Under the pieces are notes generated by a model that made no database searches, was not told where the DNA came from, and saw only the letters and a list, made by a program, of their open reading frames with translations. From Cheiracanthium punctorium (lineage: Eukaryota; Arthropoda; Arachnida; Araneae; Cheiracanthiidae): DNA of 64,000 bases. Every line of letters begins with the position of its first letter. Positions within the stretch are counted from its first letter, which is position 1. Of this stretch, positions 11,053 through 24,024 are shown one piece after another. The translations under genes and the position numbers were made by a program. The stretch is taken from contig JAWZYV010010319.1 of the NCBI GenBank assembly GCA_038373885.1, positions 558,001 to 622,000 of the forward strand. The letters run 5' to 3'.

Positions 11053-11505
11053 ATGTTGTTACGAAAATTACACAGTGGATGTATGTGAAAATAGTCCAAT
11101 CAGCTCGAAAATTTAACACTTTAATCGCCGAATCAAAGTACTGATATCTCATGAAAGAAATACAGAATTTAGTAACACTTGCACCAGCAAATCATGAACT
11201 ATCGCAGCAGTAACTCTATTCAAATCAGCGTCAATCCTACGTCAGCTCTGCTCTCTAAATCCACTGTCTTTCACGCTAAATTCACAGAAAGAGGCAGTCA
11301 GGTATTTATGGATTTCCAAGCAGGTAGCGACGTCACATAGGTCGTAGAATCATATTTAGGGATCTTTCTCGCAACTTCTTTCCTCACTGAGATACAGCCA
11401 AACTTTCATTACTTTCAAGAACTTCCATTTAGTTGCCAAATCTGTCGCCAAGTTGCCAAAACATTTACCAAGTTAGTTGCCAAGGTCAAGGGGTCACATA
11501 CTCAT
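11053..11505 (-). repeat. LTR-like repeat with TATA box, minus strand
   Basis: On the minus strand the block begins TGTGACCCC, carries CCATAAATA about one third of the way in, and ends GTAACAACA. The arrangement resembles a solo LTR. No clear flanking duplication was found, so the limits and the class are uncertain. It lies next to the family described at 11912-12620 but is not an obvious copy of it. Confidence 0.35.
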
Positions 11506-11589
11506 TTCCCTTGCGGGATTGCCTGTACGACTCTCTTTCCCTAGCACACATTACTGCGGGGAAGCAACATTGAAATCTTATAACGATAA

Positions 11590-11804
11590 GCCCGTTTACA
11601 TGGGAAAATAGAATATCGTGGGTAAAATCAGAGGATAGGGAAATTGCGCAATGCATTATGGGAAAGCGAGATCATCAATGAATTTACCCTTCATTGGACT
11701 AGGTATCTTTCTACCGCCATTTTTTCCATACATAGGGGAAGCGGCACAGACAGCAACGAAAGTTCGGGCATTTACCCCGCATTTTTGTGCCTGTAAACGG
11801 GCGT
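11590..11804. mobile_element. MITE with GCCCGTTTACA ends
   Basis: The ends GCCCGTTTACATGGG and GCCTGTAAACGGGC are inverted. The interior of about 215 bp is non-coding. Such termini are common in Harbinger-type MITEs, but the expected 3-bp duplication is not clear here, so the superfamily is left open. Confidence 0.5.
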
Positions 11805-11911
11805 GTAATGCATCAGTTGTGTCTTACTTCAAGTGAAAAAAAAGTAACTAAATTTTTTCCTCTAATCATTTTGCATATTTAGTGAAAATTTCAAAGCTGC
11901 ATCTATAATAT

Positions 11912-12620
11912 TGTTGCAGAGAACTCTACTTGATTTTTGGGTTCGTCGTTCTGAACTTCAGTTAGTGTAGAAATTTCTAGTAAAAAGTCCACTGGGCAGG
12001 ATGGAACACGAACTTAATTGCTTTAGAACTTCGTCAAAAAATCAGCTGTACAAAATTCACAGGCACTAACGGCGGTAGCTTGCTTTTAACAGTCCTCTTA
12101 GTACTGGAACTTTCACATATTCTGTATTTCTCACACAAACTAAAACTCTTCAACAGGCAAAAATGCAGTGGAAACTTACGAGGGAAATCGTAAACAGTCT
12201 CTCAAGACTCAGCAATGAAAAATTTACATACAGCACTTAACCAGCTTCAAAAAGCAAACAAACTATAACTTTCAACAGCATAATTCACAGCGCAATGCAG
12301 CGAACTAACACATCAGCAACTCGGTGACAACAACTGACTGAACTGGGGCAGCACGCTGCTTTTATAGTATTCGCCGAACACCGAAGAAGATTCGAGAGAA
12401 AACTATCCCCGGAATGTAGTAGAACAAACTCGATTTTAATTGCGGAATAGAATAGTAATGAGGTTAATAAGAGGTTATTATGCAATTCTATTGCAGGAAA
12501 ACGCACTTTACAGGCTCCATTGGGAAAATCGCGCCAAATGACAGAAATGTCTCGAAGCTTGGCGACTTTTGGGGGAAATATCGCCAAATTTGGCGTTAAA
12601 AAATAAGTCCCCAAAATTAA
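11912..12620 (-). repeat. LTR-like promoter-bearing repeat, copy A
   Basis: On the minus strand this contains a TATAAAA box (around 12363) and then a long transcribed-looking segment ending CTCTGCAACA. Copies B (13441-13563 plus 16978-17250) and C (42240-43135) share the same order, including the TATA box. Upstream of the box is a run of TTGGCG/CGCCAA words. The pattern fits a solo LTR of a Ty3-like retrotransposon, but no tRNA primer site or coding region is attached. Confidence 0.45.
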
Positions 12621-12857
12621 TGTTAGCGAAGTTCTAATATCAATATTTCTCGAGATGTCTAGAAAACCCTATAATAACCAATGGGTAGACCCAAAATTCC
12701 ATATCTCGAATTCTAGTTAACGAATTTTGATGCAACAAAATGCAAAATTTAATTACTTGATGCGTAGAATATGAATTTAAAACTAGTTTAACCCCCAGAA
12801 CAGCGGGTTACTCCAAAAATTCGTAGCATTATTGTACAGCCTGAAAAAAAAAAGATA

Positions 12858-13015
12858 AACTTCCTACGTTGATTTCGTATATTAATAATTATTTATCACA
12901 GAACATGAATTAGGCTATGTATAATTAAAATTATCCATCTGTCGAGTTGCGTGTTTTTCAAAAAGTCAATAATTATTCGCAAAGCTAAAATAGAAAATTT
13001 CGCTTATTCTCGAAT
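12858..13015 (-). mobile_element. Diverged CCCTCC-type MITE copy
   Basis: The minus-strand order of segments (TATTCGAG-like end, GCGAATAATTATTGA, TACATAGCCTAATTCATG) follows that of the 207-bp MITE at 10269-10475, with many substitutions and frayed ends. Confidence 0.5.
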
Positions 13016-13237
13016 ATATTACGCTTCCACTTATTATTTTCAAACATCAAAAATATTTCAAGTGCATTGTTTCTTCACGTTTGTGTTTCAAAAGTTCCAA
13101 GACATTTTAAATAAAAGAGAATCATGTTTTTTTTTTTCCCACATAACTCTTAAATATGTATGAAACTGCTAAAATTTCCCCCACGAATAAATAAAAGCGT
13201 ATAAAAATCATTAAGTTTTTCATCATTTTACTTTATA

Positions 13238-13330
13238 CAGTAGACTCTGGATTAACCGGGATGGTCGGGAAATATCTCTTCTCGGATAAGCAAATATACC
13301 AGATAACCGAATTTATTCAAATTTTACGAA
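13238..13330 (+). mobile_element. pogo/Tigger-like left terminus
   Basis: It begins CAGTAGACTCTGGATTAACC directly after a TA. This matches pogo-group ends. The nearest matching inverted end is at 34592, more than 21 kb away. It is either the left end of one very swollen element or an isolated terminus. Confidence 0.5.
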
Positions 13331-13440
13331 AAACATTTCAAAAAATTATAGAATATGTAAAATTCTTATACAATAGGGCATTAATAACTTAATTAATTAC
13401 AAAAGAAAGAGAGAGATGTATAAATTTTAATGCTATTTAG

Positions 13441-13563
13441 ATTATAATTCGTATTGATGCAGAACTCTGCTTAATTCTCGGGTTCGTCGCTCTTAAGTCC
13501 AGCGTATGTAGAAAGTTCTAGTAAACAGTCCCCTTGTCAGGATGGAACACAAATTTTATTGCT
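13441..13563 (-). repeat. LTR-like repeat copy B, first part
   Basis: Aligns with the 3' part of copy A (minus strand: GTTCCATCCTGACAAGG through AGCAGAGTTCTGCATCA). The alignment stops at ATTGCTTA and resumes at 16978 with GAACTTCACAGGCACG, so an insertion of about 3.4 kb split it. Confidence 0.5.
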
Positions 13564-14241
13564 TACTAGCTGCTTACCCGTTCTCCGCACGGTGGGAAAC
13601 GAATATTTTCTTTAAACATATAATTCGAATTAAACCCAGTAATGTGGAATCTCAAAACGCGTAAAAAATACTTGAATCGTGACTAAAAGTTGACGTCATG
13701 AGTGCAAATCTGAGATGATTGCAACCTGATGACACAAAAACTTCGTCAGTGTCACTGGCGATGAAAAAAGAAGATCTTTACGGTATCCAGCTGAAACTTC
13801 TTTTTTTCGAAAAATGCCTGATTTCTACATCATATAATTTTGTTTCTTAGGCTTCATTATAGCATTTAATAAATGCCATATGAATAAATTACATGATGTT
13901 GACAACTATTTTATTTTATCTTGCATTTCCTAAAGTGTGGAAAATACATTAGCGCAGTTATTTTGCAGATAGCTTTATTGAATTTCACCTAAATTAACAA
14001 AACATTACATAAAATAATAGTTGCACCACGTACGTTAGAAGTCAAAATTGCACACAGTTTTCGTGAAAATCAAGTCGCATTTCAAATGAAAACATTTGTG
14101 ACGTAACTTCTGCAATAAAATTTATCACCCTTACTAAACTCTTAATGCAGTATCACACTTGTTACATAAAACTGACGTTGGTCTCACTGTCAACTCACCC
14201 TAAATAAATAACTAATATCATGTTTTATTTTTAACAATTTA

Positions 14242-14533
14242 CAGTAGACCCCTTCATAACATGGGTCTAAAACACGAATTCGTAGAACACGGCGAAAAAA
14301 TTGTGATCGTTTTCGTGTAACACGTTAAAAGAGACTCGTACAGCACGGTAAAATGTGACACATGTTCTGATATTATGACTTTTTAGCTCCTGTAATTAAC
14401 ACAACTTTTGAATGGCAACACCAAACATCATTGCATTTTTACGGAGTGCAAATAAGTTTTGCCGCGATTATTCCGCGCAGTCCGCTCTCCAGGTGGAGTA
14501 TAGCGCAGGACCCGTACAACACGGAATCTACTG
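14242..14533. mobile_element. pogo-like MITE, 292 bp
   Basis: The ends CAGTAGACCCCTTCATAAC and ACACGGAATCTACTG are inverted, and TA flanks both sides (14240-14241 and 14534-14535). The interior contains several AACACG words. It has no coding capacity. Confidence 0.7.
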
Positions 14534-14730
14534 TAGTTGCATAGTGTCAAATTCAAAAGAAAATTCTGGGTTGCCGTATTTAGTAATATTTCATCTCGCC
14601 TTGGTGGCAAATATCCGAACTGTATCAAAAGTAAACTTTACAAAATTTTAAATTCTGTATAACCCTCGAAACAACTTCGGTGTTACCATCTACGACGGTT
14701 TTTCATGACATGACAACATATGCTTCCGTG

Positions 14731-14897
14731 CAGTGGCGTAGCCAAGGAGGGGACAGGGGGTCACAACCACCCATGAGGAGTTTATTGCCATACAAAATGA
14801 ATATTCTTCACTCCCTTATCACACACGCGTATACATACATATGTGTGAGCTGCAGTAGTCGTAACACCCCCATGAAAAATTTCTGGCTACGTCACTG
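14731..14897. mobile_element. hAT MITE, GCGTAGCC family, copy 1
   Basis: The ends are CAGTGGCGTAGCCA and TGGCTACGTCACTG, with an interior of about 167 bp shared with copies at 23844, 28706, 30691 and 35130 (including ATGAATATTCTTCACTCC and a vestigial CATATGTGTG stretch). The flanking octamers no longer match. Confidence 0.7.
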
Positions 14898-15027
14898 CTA
14901 GCTCCTAATTGATCATTTTTCTTTTCATGTATCAGTGATCAATATACTTCAGGATGAGATCTCCATTGAAAAAAAAAATGGTCTAAAAAATCTGACCCCA
15001 GAAAACTCTGATTAACACAGTGGGGTA

Positions 15028-15195
15028 CCATGGGCCGTACCCAGATAAAAATTTCGGGGGGAGGGGGGGACCAAAATATGAAAAAGCCCAATTTTTCACA
15101 AAAAGTTTCATTATTATTGTTTTGTTAAAAGTTTTAGATTTCGGGGGGGGGGGGTACCAGACCCCCTGGTCCCCCCACCCCGAGTACGGCCTTGG
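15028..15195. mobile_element. Small GGGCCGTACCC-ended MITE with G-runs
   Basis: The left end is CATGGGCCGTACCC; the right end inverted is CAAGGCCGTACTCGG. G-runs lie just inside both ends. It is about 168 bp and non-coding. The layout resembles the GCGTAGCC MITEs but the sequence is different. Confidence 0.45.
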
Positions 15196-16908
15196 GGGTT
15201 ACACAAATACGCGCCGGACATACGCTCTTGTTTATGTCCGAAGGAACATGTACATTAGTGCTTATGTGCAGCTCCGGATAATCTACCAGCAGGGCAGCAA
15301 AATTTGACATAAAAATGGCACCCACACGCGAAGGAAGTAAAATTAAAGGTATGTAGAATTGCATGAAAACTTCGATTATTTTTAAAGTGCAATGCAAGTC
15401 TCTTACAGTTCTATTTGTTTCACATTTGATGCGTTTTCACTTTTACGAGTCTTAAAAGCTGTAGAAATGAGTGGTTTCACTTCTAATTGTTAAATTTAAC
15501 AACTTAAGTGGCAACAATGGATTCCGTTGCTACGGAAACTATAGCAATGTTAAAAATAGAACATGAAATGAGCTATTTATGTTTACTTTGCTAGAACTGC
15601 CATATTGGCGTCATTAACGCCACCAGTCGATGTCAAATAGCTCAAATCGCAAATTAAACTTGACACTAAAGGCAATTCGCAATACCTGTTTGGCGGAATT
15701 TAAAAATAAAATATCTATGCATACGCTAGTGACATCGGCTCATCTCAATTGTGGAATGGAATTGATAATACGTACAGAGCTGCACTACATTTGAATATTT
15801 TCGCCTACTTTGCTAAGAAATGAACTAAAGTAGGAATCAACATATATTTCAATTCGTAAAACAAAAAATATATTAGACAGTATTAATTATGTCTGTTTCT
15901 AACAGTTTGCAATAAAAGAAATGTAGCGCTGCTTTAACATATAAGAATCAATTATTTATTACATGTAGTACTTCAATCGCCAAAATGCCAACATACACCA
16001 TTTTGCGAGATCTTTTTCTTTTCAGGGAATCATTCGAAGGTTTGATTTAACAGCAATCAAAATGGGAAATAGTTATTTATCATTTATATAGTTCACTCGC
16101 CAAAATTTAATCCAATAGGCATCTAATTGATTAGTAGCAGTTATTTAAATTATTAACTATAACGGGTTTTAATCAGCGTTAACTAAAATGTACAAAGTGA
16201 GAGAATTTCAATTTTTTGAAATTTGGCGGAATTCCTCCAATTTAAATCAGTTTATTTAATTTGGCGAAAATTCTGTAGATCGTTTAAAATCGCCTTAATA
16301 ACTGCATTATTTCTGTATGAAAAATCGAAGTATAGCGCCGTATTCTAATAAAACTTATACTTCTTATTAAAAATACTATTTCCTTACGCTCTCAGTAATT
16401 TGCGCCAAGCCCAAAACTGTGCAAATCGGTAGAACCTACTACTTTCTCAAAATCGCCAAATCAGCCATTTTTTTTTCGACAAACTATAAAATATACATAT
16501 TAGTCTCGGAAATCTCTCAATCCCTTATTCTTTTACACATAAAAAACATTGAATTCCTGCTCTGATTTCACATGAACGAAATATTTTAATTAAAAAATAA
16601 CTTTGTAAATAATCTAAACAGAAAAAAATCATTATTCTTTTATTTTTACTGCAGGAGTCTAAATAATTTAATAAAATAGCCAAACATGCCAACCTCGATG
16701 CTCATTTCTCCCTTTTTTGACTACAGGGGTTACAATTGAGGAATTGCGGAGATCAAAAATTAGCGTTTTTGACGGGTTTTTTATCAATATCTCCTAAACT
16801 AATTCGAATTTCGAAATTTAAATTAGCGGAGGTTCTTTCTCGAAATTTTCCGAATTCGTGGATACCTCGTTCGAAACTCAACTCCCAGCCGTTTAGGAGG
16901 AGATGATG

Positions 16909-16912
<4 letters not shown>

Positions 16913-16947
<35 letters not shown>

Positions 16948-16953
16948 GACAGA
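16913..16953. repeat. (CA)n microsatellite in element tail
   Basis: About 15 CA units run into CAGACAGACAGA. The position at the end of the 13564-16977 insertion suggests that it is the tail of that element. Confidence 0.7.
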
Positions 16954-16977
16954 TGCGCACAGATTTTAATAGTATAG

Positions 16978-17250
16978 AATAGAACTTCACAGGCACGAAC
17001 GGCCAGTATTCTGTTTATAACAGTCCACTTAGTGCAGAAGCTTTCACAGATGCTGTATTTCCCACACAACAAGTTCCATAAACTAAAATTCAGTGGAACT
17101 TCACGAGGGAAATCATAAACAGTCTCCCAGGATTCAGCAATGAATATTTCACCCACAGCATTCAAAAACAAGCATTATATTGCTTTTATAAGCGCCAATC
17201 ATGGAGTTACAGATAAGGAGAACAACCTACCTTCCCACAGATCGGCAATG
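16978..17250 (-). repeat. LTR-like repeat copy B, second part
   Basis: Continues copy B after the insertion. On the minus strand it carries a TATAAAAG box near 17185 and the segment CCTGGGAGACTGTTTATG shared with copy A. Confidence 0.5.
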
Positions 17251-17815
17251 GTAAACCTAAAGTTTATTGCTTTTCTCCCCCTCTTCCCCCGTTTTCAGAG
17301 AGGGGGAGTACAGTTTTCAATTAGAGAACGTTACTTCACACTCTCTTTGGTGCTAAAAAGAGTCACCGGTTGCTATCTCCCCCCCCCCCCCCCAACGTTG
17401 GAAATAAAAATAATTACTGCTTGCTCATTGAAAGCACCTACAGAAGTGAGATGGTCAAAAGCAATAACAATCTGACTTTCATTGTCGTGATTTTAAATTC
17501 TAATAATTTACTGTAATGGAGATTGTAATAGTTGCAAACAATTTGTCAAGAAAACTTTTTCCACAAATTAGGAATCGATGTATCAATTTAATTATTTATT
17601 TATTTTTATTTCGAAATTGAAAAAAATAAAATAACGCTTTTAAAAATAAATAATCAAAATTATGTATGCATATTTAAATAGATTTTGTGGTAATCCTCAA
17701 GGTTTTTGTAGCTATTTAAACTGCATTTTTAAGATTAATAAATATTTTTTTATTTTAGTGCTTCATTACACTTTACCACCAACTTTTTTGTGATACTAGG
17801 AGAAGTTGATAGTTT
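17251..17815. other. No gene seen; C-run
   Basis: AT-rich DNA with a C-run near 17380-17393. No supported gene or element end was found. Confidence 0.4.
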
Positions 17816-17821
17816 TATTTA

Positions 17822-17948
17822 TTTTATAATTTCACTATTCCTGTTATAACCTATTCTTTAAATAATATAACCTCTTCTTTAAATAATATAAGCTCTTCTT
17901 TATAACCTCTTCTTTAAATAATATAACAGGAATAATGAAATTATAAAT
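17822..17948. mobile_element. Miniature foldback element with internal tandem units
   Basis: Inverted ends TTTATAATTTCACTATTCC and GGAATAATGAAATTATAAA enclose several copies of a unit TCTTTAAATAATATAACC. Total length is about 127 bp. There is no clear target duplication. Confidence 0.55.
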
Positions 17949-18150
17949 TGTTTGACAAATTGCTTGCAACTATTGCCGTAGATGGCAGCATCAGACAATC
18001 TCCTAATCAATCCATCCCATGCCGATGCTCCGTGCATTTTCGCCGATCCCAACCGCCCGGGCCAATACCACGTCAGAGCATGCTCAGCGAGATCGAGAGA
18101 CCGGAAACTGCACAGAGCTTTAAGGACGATGCTGGCGCCATCTGTTCGTT
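17949..18150. repeat. Dispersed repeat, inverted copy of the 27797-27860 flank
   Basis: The segment with GCATTTTCGCCGATCCCAAC and GAGATCGAGAGACCGGAAAC appears in reverse complement at 27797-27860. It is relatively GC-rich for this window. A known class cannot be assigned; two overlapping short frames are present but look incidental. Confidence 0.45.
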
Positions 18151-18215
18151 CAAATGTAGTTAGTTTATTATAGTGATAATGAATTAATCAATAAATTAGA
18201 TTATCTATTATCTTC

Positions 18216-18366
18216 AATGAATATTTTTCAACGCTCATTTTAATGTAACATAATTTTAGTTAATGAAAATGAGTTTATTTTATAATAATCAATGAATATT
18301 TTTCAACGCTAATTTTAATGGCACATAATTTTAGTTAATGAAAATTAGTTTATTTTATAATAATCA
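18216..18366. repeat. 75-bp tandem duplication
   Basis: Two direct copies start with AATGAATATTTTTCAACGCT at 18216 and 18291 and differ at a few positions. It is not part of an obvious element. Confidence 0.7.
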
Positions 18367-18369
18367 AAT

Positions 18370-20427
18370 AAAAGTGACTGAAGATGACACATATTGAAAT
18401 GTAAATTTTATTACCAGATCTTCAATTTTGCTTTAGCTGATGAAAAATAAAAGCATAAAAATGTTAAATTATAAATTTAATTTACATATGAAACGTAAAT
18501 TAAGGCTTTTTAATGTAAATTTCTGAATTTTTTATTAAAGGTATTTTTTATTAAAAAAAACCAATATTTCACATTAGTATTATTAAACAGATTTAAAGTT
18601 TTTGCTTCTTAGTTTTAAGAAATTATTTAAATCAAATGAATTTTAATAACTTGATAACTTTATGAAATGCTCAATTTCTAATAATTTAGTCTTGATTTTT
18701 ATTTGTGCATTTTGCATTTTAAGTTAATATTGCATAATCCACAGTTTTTCTATTTCAAATTTGGTGTAAACTTACACAGATATTTAAAGAAAAAATTCAT
18801 TGTTGCAATTATATTATTTGCATATAGATGAAACAGGTATGAAGCAAGAAATGTTTTGTTATTTGGAGTGGGTGGCATAATAATATGTAAATTTTATATC
18901 TAAGATCCCAACTCAATACTCGAATTACTTTTATCATTGGTATTACAAATAAAATGTTATGAAATTAAACATATATTTCAGTCTGTGGTTAATTTTTTTC
19001 CTCTATCAAAAGTTTTACCGTAACACTGAAGACTACATCTGAGTTTCGCACGACAAAATTTCAAGAAGGAGAAGATGAAGGATTTTTACCAGAGATGGGT
19101 CATTCCTCGACCCCCCATTCATTTGTAATTTTGAACCCATGTTTAACCTTTTCATTGCCATCATTGAGAAAATGCTATTGACTCACCTTCTATCTTTGAC
19201 GCATGTTTGGAAGCTACATCGGTAAAGAAGTATTCTTCATTGTGCCTTTTCAATGATGAGAGTGAACAGGATAAACTCTTTAGCACCTCGAGAAATTTTT
19301 AGGTTTACTTGTAGTCAAGAGAAGGGTGTATCCGCAACTGCATTAAAGACATTTCAAGTTAATGTTTGGGAACATGCTCTTTTTGGAAAAATTACGAAAA
19401 GAGTGTCTGTTGAATTGGGATAAGATGACACTGGACAGTTTTTATGCAAGAAGAAAAACTCAGTATATTGGTATACACACTCAGGGATTATTAACAAAAC
19501 TGGTGTTACGATATAATTACAATAAACAGGGGTCGATGCAAACGAAAACTGGGTCTGTTTTGCCTTACAATTTAATCTGTTTTAACAATGGCCTTTTACC
19601 TTACAATTTAATCTGCTTTATCAATTATTTTAACAGAAAAGTGACTTTTATTAAAAATTGGTATGAAAATTCACAAAAATCAGTGTTGAATTTCGAAAAT
19701 TAGTATTGAAATTCACAAAAATGGGAGCCTAGAAAAAATTCCTGGACTGACCACCGATAAAATACTTTGCATTGAACACACAGATAAAGAAAAAAAAGCG
19801 TAATAAACTTTTGAGATGGTAAAAAGGGTTCACTATTCCTTAGCTTCAAAAGTGCCAATGGATAAAGAGAGGCTCTGATTTGCTGTTGATTTTCGGTTGC
19901 GCTGCAGCTGAAAAATGGTGGACTCTTTGTGCCACTCAAAATGCTCACACTGCACTTTATGTGTGTGTTTCATAAAAGTATTTTTTTTGTAATTACAGTC
20001 CGGGTTTTATCACTGGTATTTGTAATGTATGGTCAATATAAGGAGTGTCGGCTGTGCCAGTATTATACTATTACAATAGTAAATTGTAATAGTATTATAA
20101 TAATGAAGTATTCTTTAGTATTAAAACAATATTCTTATATTGAACTCAAAAGAAAAAATCCCTTATTACTGTGTGTCTATTGTTTTTCAGTAGCAGTAAC
20201 ATTAAAAGAAAATTGCAAAATTAACATTATATAATTATAACCATAGTGTCTTATGAACATAAAAAACCACAAGTAATGTAGTCTTTATATATTGTTAATT
20301 TTGCTGTGCACTTTCATGTTTAAGATTTTTTTTTCTGAAAGTTTCATAAAAGGCACCATTTTCAAATTTATATCAATGTGTAGTGCAGCTTGTAAAGACT
20401 TCCTGATTTTTTTTAATCCTTGGTGCA
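18370..20427. other. No gene seen
   Basis: AT-rich sequence. Plus-strand frames of 113 and 101 codons near 19362 and 19929 lack known motifs and splice context. No element ends were recognised. Confidence 0.4.
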
Positions 20428-20769
20428 ATTCCCTAGTAGCAATAACTCATCGGTCGATGAGAGGCGGGTGAGTTAAATCCGAGGAGAAGGAGCAATGGCC
20501 GATCACGGCTTTTCATCCAAAAAAGGGGGAATTTCATCGGCAACTGGTACAAAATGTCCGCTCGGGGGACCATAAAGCCGATCATCGTTTCCCGATGACA
20601 CCGATGAAATAACGAAAAGAAACCGATAAACTGTTTAAAATATATTTGTTAATAAAAAATAAACGACTGGCAGCAAAATTTTCAAAAAATGTCCGTTCTG
20701 TTTATTATATTTTCGTTTTTTGTATGCTAAATTTCCGTTTTTCTGAAAAAAAAAAAAAAAAAAAAATCC

Positions 20770-20860
20770 TTCCTCCCCCGGGCCCGAACACTCAGCGTAC
20801 TGATTACGAGATAAGCGCGCTACCCCTAGACCATCGAATCTTGTCATGTACACGGCAAAG
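20770..20860 (-). repeat. tRNA-derived pseudogene or SINE head
   Basis: The minus strand has a box A-like TGGTCTAGGGGTAGCGCG and a box B-like GTGTTCGGGCCCG, followed by a long T-run that would stop Pol III. The loop TTATCTCGTAATC would place CGT as the anticodon, but the stems are imperfect, so it is probably a pseudogene. Confidence 0.5.
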
Positions 20861-23843
20861 TGTGAAGTACCGGTTATTTTAGTCTCAGATTGGGACTTAG
20901 GGTGAAATTTTGACAAAGTGTTGTTCAGCTATTATTAATAATAGTCAAATTATTCGATTGGTAAGAAATTAATTTCACTTTTTACCAATGTATGTAAGTA
21001 GCGACAACATTCATAATTAATAATTAAAAAACAATATTGTCAACTGTATAGGAATTTTAGTGTGATTTTAACTTTCATATTTCTTGGATAACTTTTAAAA
21101 ATTAACTGATTTCTCTTCTTGCTGTTTACATTAAAGAGGTTTCAAAAGAGTTGCTCATTGTAATCAAGTTTCCGTTTTTCTTATAATGCAGCTGACGCTC
21201 AAATAGATTTTCGTTTCTTTTTTTTAAACACTTTTTTTAAAAATTATTTAAATATTACAAACGATTTTTATATAATAAATACTTACATTTTTTGTAAATA
21301 TTTCTTTTCAAATTTAAATTTTGTGGGAGGGGGTAAGGGGGGGATACCCCCCGCAGGGCCTAATTATGGCCTAGGCACAGTAGGCCCGTGCCTAGGGCCC
21401 CAGATTTTTTATGGGGCCCCAAAAAGTAAGATTTTTTTTTTTTTTTTTACAAATTTAGAAAAACACCACAATTGCTAACAAAATAAGCTGAGGGTCCCAG
21501 ATGAGGGTCTACGGTAACTAAGGTTTTTTTTTAAGGCACGATTAAAATCATCTCACAATTCTTACTTTTGATTATGTTTACGTTTGCTATGTTATTTAAC
21601 AATAAAAATGCTGCCAAATCAGGATGTATAACTTGAAATATTCCATCATATTGTTGGAAATATGGCACTTTATAGAGCATTTCGACGTGACGTATCTCTG
21701 ACGTCAGCTGAGTGACAGCTTCGCGCATCGTTCTGCGCATGCTATTTCTTTACCTAAATGTATTATTTAGCAATCTCACTAATCCGTATAAACTATGTGT
21801 AATCTGAGGAGGTTCATTGGGTTTTCGGATTACGAACGCAGCCCCACTGTGAAGAATGTAAACAAACTGCAGAATAGCAAGCAACAGGCGTTTCAGTTTA
21901 GAGTTTAGACAGCAATCCACGACTGTGCACGAAAGAATGTACATTATTTATTTAGAAATATGGAAGAAATTTTAAAGCTGTCAGCAACTAATTAAACTCT
22001 AATTGCAAAATTAGATATTGTTTCTAGTTTAGGATTGTGATATTTTTTCATGATTTTTAAATCTATGGATAATTTGTCTCCAATGTAATTTGAAGCTATG
22101 ACTATGACTAGATAGGTTTATCCTTAGATTGACATGAATTTAAGTGCATGCTTTCTATGGATAACACTTTCTGGTGTGGTTTCTGTTATTAAATGTGCAT
22201 ATAAAATGCATTAGAATAAATCAATAAAAAACATGAAAGAATTGGTTTGTTAATAATTTTTTAAAAACATATTTTGATTAAAAAGTCAATTTATACATTG
22301 TTTACAGAACTAGTTTTGTACCAGTGGTTGCTTTATTAAAAAAATAATAATAAATAAATAAAACAGGAAGTTTCTTACGTTGAAACTGGCATGTGATGTG
22401 TTAATGTATGATTACTTATTGTTGCTTATGCTAAAAAAAAAAAAAAAAAAAAAACTATAGAATCTACTTTTTTAAAATCACTAAACTTGGCTACCAGCCT
22501 TTTTATTCTTTTGCAGTATTCTAAATTAGGTATGGAGTGGAACTTTAATAGAAAAAACACATTTATTCAAGATATTTAACTGACACCCTCTTTTATTTCA
22601 CCTTCTTATCTCAATTCTTTCTGTTGTTTCTTTGACTTCGTGAAATCAAGGTTATACTGTTGTTGTTCTCGTGTCCATGGACAGATGATTAAATAGTTAA
22701 AATAAATCCTTATTCTTTTACCTAAAACTATTTCCACTCTGTTCTGCGTGGAGCTGATATTAGGATTAGAAATTATTCTGAAGATTTTTAGATTTTTTGG
22801 TACTTACGTATTATCCCGGTGGTCATTTTCAACAAAGTATTTTTTCATCAAATGTGCTGGAAACTGTTGCCAATCGTATTCGAAACCATTAATAATTTCA
22901 TGTGATCGGCATTTATCTTGGCGAGAAATCGCTTGTCTTGTTTGAGTGCCGGGATAATATGCCAGTAGCAATTTTTCTATGAATACTGTTCTTATCTGCT
23001 GTTTAGATTCAAGATCTAAATCATTTTATGCAGCCAAATATTGTCAAATATGATGCTTTTTTTTTCTTTCAATTTTTTTGGTAAATAACTTCTAAAGTAA
23101 TTTAAATTGGCTGACTGACATCTCATTTTTTTAATATCTATCGCTTGCATGTAGTCTGGTTCCTGTGTAAATTATGTGAAAACATATTTTCAAGTAACAC
23201 TGTAATTTACGATGTAAAAAAATTCTCTTACATACAATCATCATGGAAGAATATAACTGTAAAAATCTATATACTACTCCTTTTATTATGATTTTTTTTT
23301 AATCAAATCATTGAACTAATAAATCTGATATGGACACCACATGACTTCCTTGTACCTCTATTAAACCAGAAATATTTTCGGGGCACTTCATCTAAACTTA
23401 TTTCATTTGAAAGAGACAAACTACTGCAATTCTAAAGTTTATCGCCAAGCTGAGTTCAATTTTAAAGATTTGTTTCACTTAATTGGGCAATATTTTGACA
23501 AAAGCCAATAAGCTTGCAATAGCGAGATTTCAGTCATTCATCACAGATTTTTAATGAAATGAAGGTATCTATAGACCCTTAATATATTTTAAGTCTTTTG
23601 GGTGACCCTGTAAATAAATTACTCAGTCCACAGCAATCAAAAGCACAGTTAGATGTTACAATAGTTCTAAATACAAAATTTCAACATTCTACGGTTAAAA
23701 GTTTTAGAGTCATGCAAAATGCATAATTATTTTTGGTGTTAAATTAGCGATATTTTGGCAAAACTCAACACGGTGGATGACAAATAGCGAGATTCTGCGC
23801 ATGGACCAAACAATGAACGACTAGAGACATAATATATTGAAGA

Positions 23844-24018
23844 CAGTGGCGTAGCCAGGGGTTGGGGGGGGGGAATAAGGGATCACAACACACACACACA
23901 CCCTGAAATTTTTGCAATACAAAATGTATATTCTTCACTCCCTCACCACACACATGTATACATATATGTGAGTTACAATAGTAACCCCTCCCATGAAAAA
24001 TTTCTGGCTACGCCAGAG
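23844..24018. mobile_element. hAT MITE, GCGTAGCC family, copy 2
   Basis: Begins CAGTGGCGTAGCCAGG and ends near TTCTGGCTACGCC; the last bases of the right end have decayed. It shares the interior of copy 1, with a G-run and a CA tract. It lies inside the 5.3-kb hAT, next to transposase remains. Confidence 0.65.
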
Positions 24019-24024
24019 CCCAGT

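Larger units (their letters stand above)
13564..16977. mobile_element. Non-LTR-like insertion with (CA)n tail
   Basis: The left edge reads TAGCTGCTTACCCG, similar to 5' ends of arthropod RTE-related and SINE elements. The right edge contains AGCCGTTTAGGAGGAG, a (CA)n tract and GACAGACAGA, a common tail for such elements. It splits LTR-like copy B. No reverse transcriptase frame remains in between; instead there is AT-rich DNA with smaller MITEs (14242-14533, 14731-14897, 15028-15195). The class is inferred from the ends only. Confidence 0.4.

Noticed and set aside
16893..17171. 93-codon minus-strand frame with a Cys-Val repeat
   Set aside because: It is the translated (CA)n tract joined to part of an LTR-like repeat.
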